Shown here one piece after another: positions 40,791-43,489 of a DNA stretch of 43,489 nt. The stretch is from Flavobacteriales bacterium (GTDB lineage: Bacteria; Bacteroidota; Bacteroidia; Flavobacteriales_D; Crocinitomicaceae): contig CANLIL010000018.1 of NCBI GenBank assembly GCA_947491305.1, positions 1 through 43,489 of the forward strand, given 5' to 3'. Positions within the stretch are counted from its first letter, which is position 1. The number at the start of each line of letters is the position of its first letter. Made by a program: the position numbers and the translations under genes. Under the pieces are notes generated by a model. It did not search any database. It saw nothing but the letters and a program-made list of their open reading frames with translations, and was not told where the DNA came from.

Positions 40791-43489
40791 ATGATAAAAC
40801 TGATTGCATCCATTTATTTTTTATTACCAATTTTACTCTTTTCGCAACAAGAACTTGGATTTAAAGCAAAAATTCAAGGTGAAGAGATAAATTACTATTC
40901 TCCACTGCGTCAATTTGCACCAACAGCTTTGTTAACGAGAGCCAATGGAAATTCTTCCTTTTCATTTGAAGCGGAAACAACGAATGCTACTGAAAAATTT
41001 GCAACGTATGAATTTTTAATTGGTCATTCAACAGGAACAAGCAGTGGCGAACGAAAATTCGACGTTACTTTGAATGGAGCTTTTTTGTTTACGTTCACTA
41101 CGCAGGCAAAACAGACAGGGAATTTTGAAAAAAAGGGAATTATCACAACAGTTGGTTCTTATCAATTTAAATGCATTGAATACGATCTTAACAAAGATGC
41201 GTTTGGTTATTTGAAACTAACACTTCCACAACAATTAGTAAAAGAAAAAGCTCAGTTTGAAATCAAAGGTCAAGCACAAAACAGTAGAGATTGGCTCATG
41301 TTGTTCATGGTGAAAAAAGAATTTAAAATTAACATTGAACCAACCAATTTAATCACGCGAAAAGAAGGAAAACGAACGGTCAATTTCACGGCTTACAACC
41401 CTACAAATAAAGCTCAAAAAATTAATTTCACTTCGAAATATTTCAATTTTTCAACGGTTTTAAAACCTGGTTACAATCAATTTGGTAAAGCTTTGTACCC
41501 TGAAAAAATGCTTGGATTTGACACAGTTAAAACATCAATTAAAAATTTAATTAAAGACACACAAGTAGTTGAAATTAAATCAATTGGTAATTTTGAATTT
41601 AACATTATTCATCATTCTCACAACGATATTGGTTATTCACATTTACAATCCGAAGTAGCTAAAATTCAAACTGAAAATATTCGCAAAGCTATTCGGTGGA
41701 TTAATAAAAGTAAAAGCAATAATGCGAAAGCGATTTGGCACATTGAATCGTTGTGGGCAGTTGAGAATTTTTTACACGAAGCAAGTCCTGAAGAAGAACT
41801 TCAATTTGTATCCGCAGTGAAAAAAGGTAACATCGTTTTATCTGCCAATTACGCCAATATCTTGTCAGGACTTTCACAAAAAGAAGAATTGAATTGGTTA
41901 GTAGAATATGGTAAATTCTTAGAAAAAAAATATGGTTTCACCATCAATTGTGCCATGATAACTGATATTCCTGGTTTGACTTATAACGGATTTGCAACCT
42001 ATGAAAAAAATTCAATACCGTATTTATCATTAGGCCCAAATTATGTTGAAACATACGAAGACAAAGGAGATCGAGTTGGCGGAGTAATCAAACAATCTGG
42101 TGATCAAATTTATTATTGGAAAAACAGACAAAATCCATCATACAAAGTCATGGTTTGGACAGCTGGCAAAGGATATTCCTACTTCCACAATGTGCAAGAA
42201 AAGGAAAAACAAGTGAAATGGGAACAAAAAATCTCAACTTACATCAATGAATTAGTAGATAAAAAATACACCTTTGATAAAGTTCAGTTGCGTTATACAC
42301 TTCACGCAGACAATGGACCTGTCGATGAAGATTTATGCAATTTTGTAGATGCTTGGAATAAAAAATACAGTTACCCAACATTAGTAATCAATTCAATTCC
42401 AGCTTTATACAAAAGTATTGAGCAGAAATACAGCGAAGGTTTAGCCGTACTTTCTGGAGAATTAACTCCCTATTGGGAAGACGGTGCCTACTCTACAGCT
42501 GTTGAAGAAATGCAGAATCGTCAGTTGTCGTTGCAAACCATTGCATTAGAACAATTTGTACGTTCCAATGCATTACTAGTTTATGACAGCGTAAAATTTT
42601 ACACGTTACACAAAAATATTTTATTGTTTCACGAACACACATGGGGATCTTGGTGCAGCATCTCTGATCCAGAAATTGCATTTACAACTGAACAATGGCG
42701 CATCAAAAGAAGCTTTTTAGACAGCGCGCAAGATCTTTACGACGCATTAGCAAAGCAATACAATTATAGCTACACTCCCATTTCAAAAACGCAGGCCAAT
42801 TTCAAAAAAATTGACGATTTCAAGATAGATCCACTTACAGGAAGCTTCCGTTCATTACTTATAGAAGGCAAAGAAATTTTAAATCCAACGAGTAAATCGA
42901 TGTTGTTTGATTTTATCTATTCGGAGGGAATTAATCCGAGTCAAAATAAAGCGCCTAATAATGTGAAAGTTGTCAACGAACAATCAAACGATAGTATCAA
43001 ATCAACAGCAATTACTTTTGAACTACCAACGCTTTCTGATGTATTGATTACGTATACATTGAATAAACGCACGAATAAATTAAAAGCCGCTATTCACTTC
43101 AATAAATCAGCTACATACACCAAAGAAAGTTTACACATTGCCTTGCCCTTTAACTTACCAAAAGCGATTATGGGGTATGGTGATGGTGACAATTTATTGC
43201 AATATACCGTTGAACAGCTTCCAGGATCCAACAAAGATTTCATCTGTGTTAGTGAGCAAGTTGTGATTCAAAATTCAGCAATCCGAGTGAATATTTCAGC
43301 GCCTAAATTAGCGCTTTTCGAAGTTGGTTCTATCACCAATGAAAACCTTGTAAATAGTCAGAAAGTTTGGAAAAAAACAAATAAAAATTTCACCAACTTA
43401 TTTCTATATGTTTTCAATAATTACTGGCACACCAATTACAAAGCAAGCCAAAGTGGAATATTTGATTTTGAGGTGGAGTTGAGTTTTGA
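40791..43489 (+). CDS. Secreted GH38-like alpha-mannosidase family protein (3' partial)
   Basis: The frame is open from the ATG at 40791 to the right edge, with 899 full codons and no stop. The signal peptide is 'MIKLIASIYFLLPILLFSQ'. Residues about 20-265 are beta-rich without a recognised motif. From about 270 a glycoside hydrolase family 38-like catalytic domain appears: 'FNIIHHSHNDIGYSHLQSEV' has the HxHxD zinc motif (His275, His277, Asp279), and 'CAMITDIPGLTYNGFATYE' holds Asp392, a candidate nucleophile. 'RYTLHADNGPVDEDLCNF' and 'LLFHEHTWGSWCSISDPE' contain further His residues. Beta-domain sequence follows to the edge. GH38 enzymes trim alpha-mannosides; the substrate here is unknown. 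It is 8 nt behind uvrA, though an unrelated function is likely. Confidence 0.8.
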   Translation, partial: MIKLIASIYFLLPILLFSQQELGFKAKIQGEEINYYSPLRQFAPTALLTRANGNSSFSFEAETTNATEKFATYEFLIGHSTGTSSGERKFDVTLNGAFLFTFTTQAKQTGNFEKKGIITTVGSYQFKCIEYDLNKDAFGYLKLTLPQQLVKEKAQFEIKGQAQNSRDWLMLFMVKKEFKINIEPTNLITRKEGKRTVNFTAYNPTNKAQKINFTSKYFNFSTVLKPGYNQFGKALYPEKMLGFDTVKTSIKNLIKDTQVVEIKSIGNFEFNIIHHSHNDIGYSHLQSEVAKIQTENIRKAIRWINKSKSNNAKAIWHIESLWAVENFLHEASPEEELQFVSAVKKGNIVLSANYANILSGLSQKEELNWLVEYGKFLEKKYGFTINCAMITDIPGLTYNGFATYEKNSIPYLSLGPNYVETYEDKGDRVGGVIKQSGDQIYYWKNRQNPSYKVMVWTAGKGYSYFHNVQEKEKQVKWEQKISTYINELVDKKYTFDKVQLRYTLHADNGPVDEDLCNFVDAWNKKYSYPTLVINSIPALYKSIEQKYSEGLAVLSGELTPYWEDGAYSTAVEEMQNRQLSLQTIALEQFVRSNALLVYDSVKFYTLHKNILLFHEHTWGSWCSISDPEIAFTTEQWRIKRSFLDSAQDLYDALAKQYNYSYTPISKTQANFKKIDDFKIDPLTGSFRSLLIEGKEILNPTSKSMLFDFIYSEGINPSQNKAPNNVKVVNEQSNDSIKSTAITFELPTLSDVLITYTLNKRTNKLKAAIHFNKSATYTKESLHIALPFNLPKAIMGYGDGDNLLQYTVEQLPGSNKDFICVSEQVVIQNSAIRVNISAPKLALFEVGSITNENLVNSQKVWKKTNKNFTNLFLYVFNNYWHTNYKASQSGIFDFEVELSF

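Overview
The window is AT-rich chromosomal DNA from a member of the Bacteroidota, most likely order Flavobacteriales. Three things point there. One secreted subtilase carries a type IX secretion (T9SS) C-terminal sorting domain. Several families typical of this phylum are present (DUF5606, DUF3822, a VTC domain paired with DUF4956, a secreted 'asparagine synthetase B'-like protein). Many promoters match the Bacteroidota -7 box TAnnTTTG, sometimes with a TTG about 17-23 nt upstream. A narrower guess (Crocinitomicaceae/Fluviicola-like) is only an impression. I see no phage, transposase, integrase, tRNA or rRNA gene; most of the window looks like core genome.

Layout. 1-7.5 kb: end of a sialate O-acetylesterase-like gene, a transaldolase-like aldolase, two secreted subtilases (one with a coupled NTF2-like gene) and DUF5606. 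7.5-9.3 kb: M3 oligoendopeptidase. 9.3-17.7 kb: nine minus-strand genes with gaps or overlaps under 20 nt, apparently one operon. In transcription order these are an epimerase-like barrel fused to CBS domains, a DAHP synthase, a KdsC-like phosphatase, a Lys1/alanine-dehydrogenase-like enzyme, a UMF1-type MFS transporter, DUF3822, rsmD, coaD and a cysteine-less thioredoxin-fold protein. 17.8-25.3 kb: alpha/beta hydrolase, a GATA/GTTA microsatellite, a DCC-family protein, a probable rod-shaped 6S-like RNA, a methyltransferase, mnmD, dnaB, a GATase-like secreted protein and a TetR/SRPBCC pair. 25.3-25.65 kb: a four-unit tandem repeat plus a second repeat-like element. 25.7-33 kb: gyrB, glutathione peroxidase, an OmpA-family protein, VTC + DUF4956, and a three-gene minus cluster (unknown protein, ABC ATPase, BrkB/YihY). 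33-37.1 kb: rlmI-like gene, MATE transporter, fmt and HU. 37.2-43.5 kb: ECF sigma factor, uvrA and a secreted GH38-like glycosidase that runs off the window.

The most unusual part is at 15.05-17.73 kb. Three consecutive genes mirror the three Kdo-phosphate enzymes (KdsD isomerase+CBS, KdsA synthase, KdsC phosphatase), but the isomerase domain is replaced by a ribulose-phosphate-3-epimerase-like barrel and the synthase carries the DAHP synthase signature. It could be a variant 3-deoxy-sugar route or a CBS-regulated entry to the shikimate pathway. Other points worth a check are the 6S-like RNA, genes whose -7 box sits only 4-5 nt before the start codon (probable leaderless mRNAs), and the secreted GATase-like protein behind dnaB.
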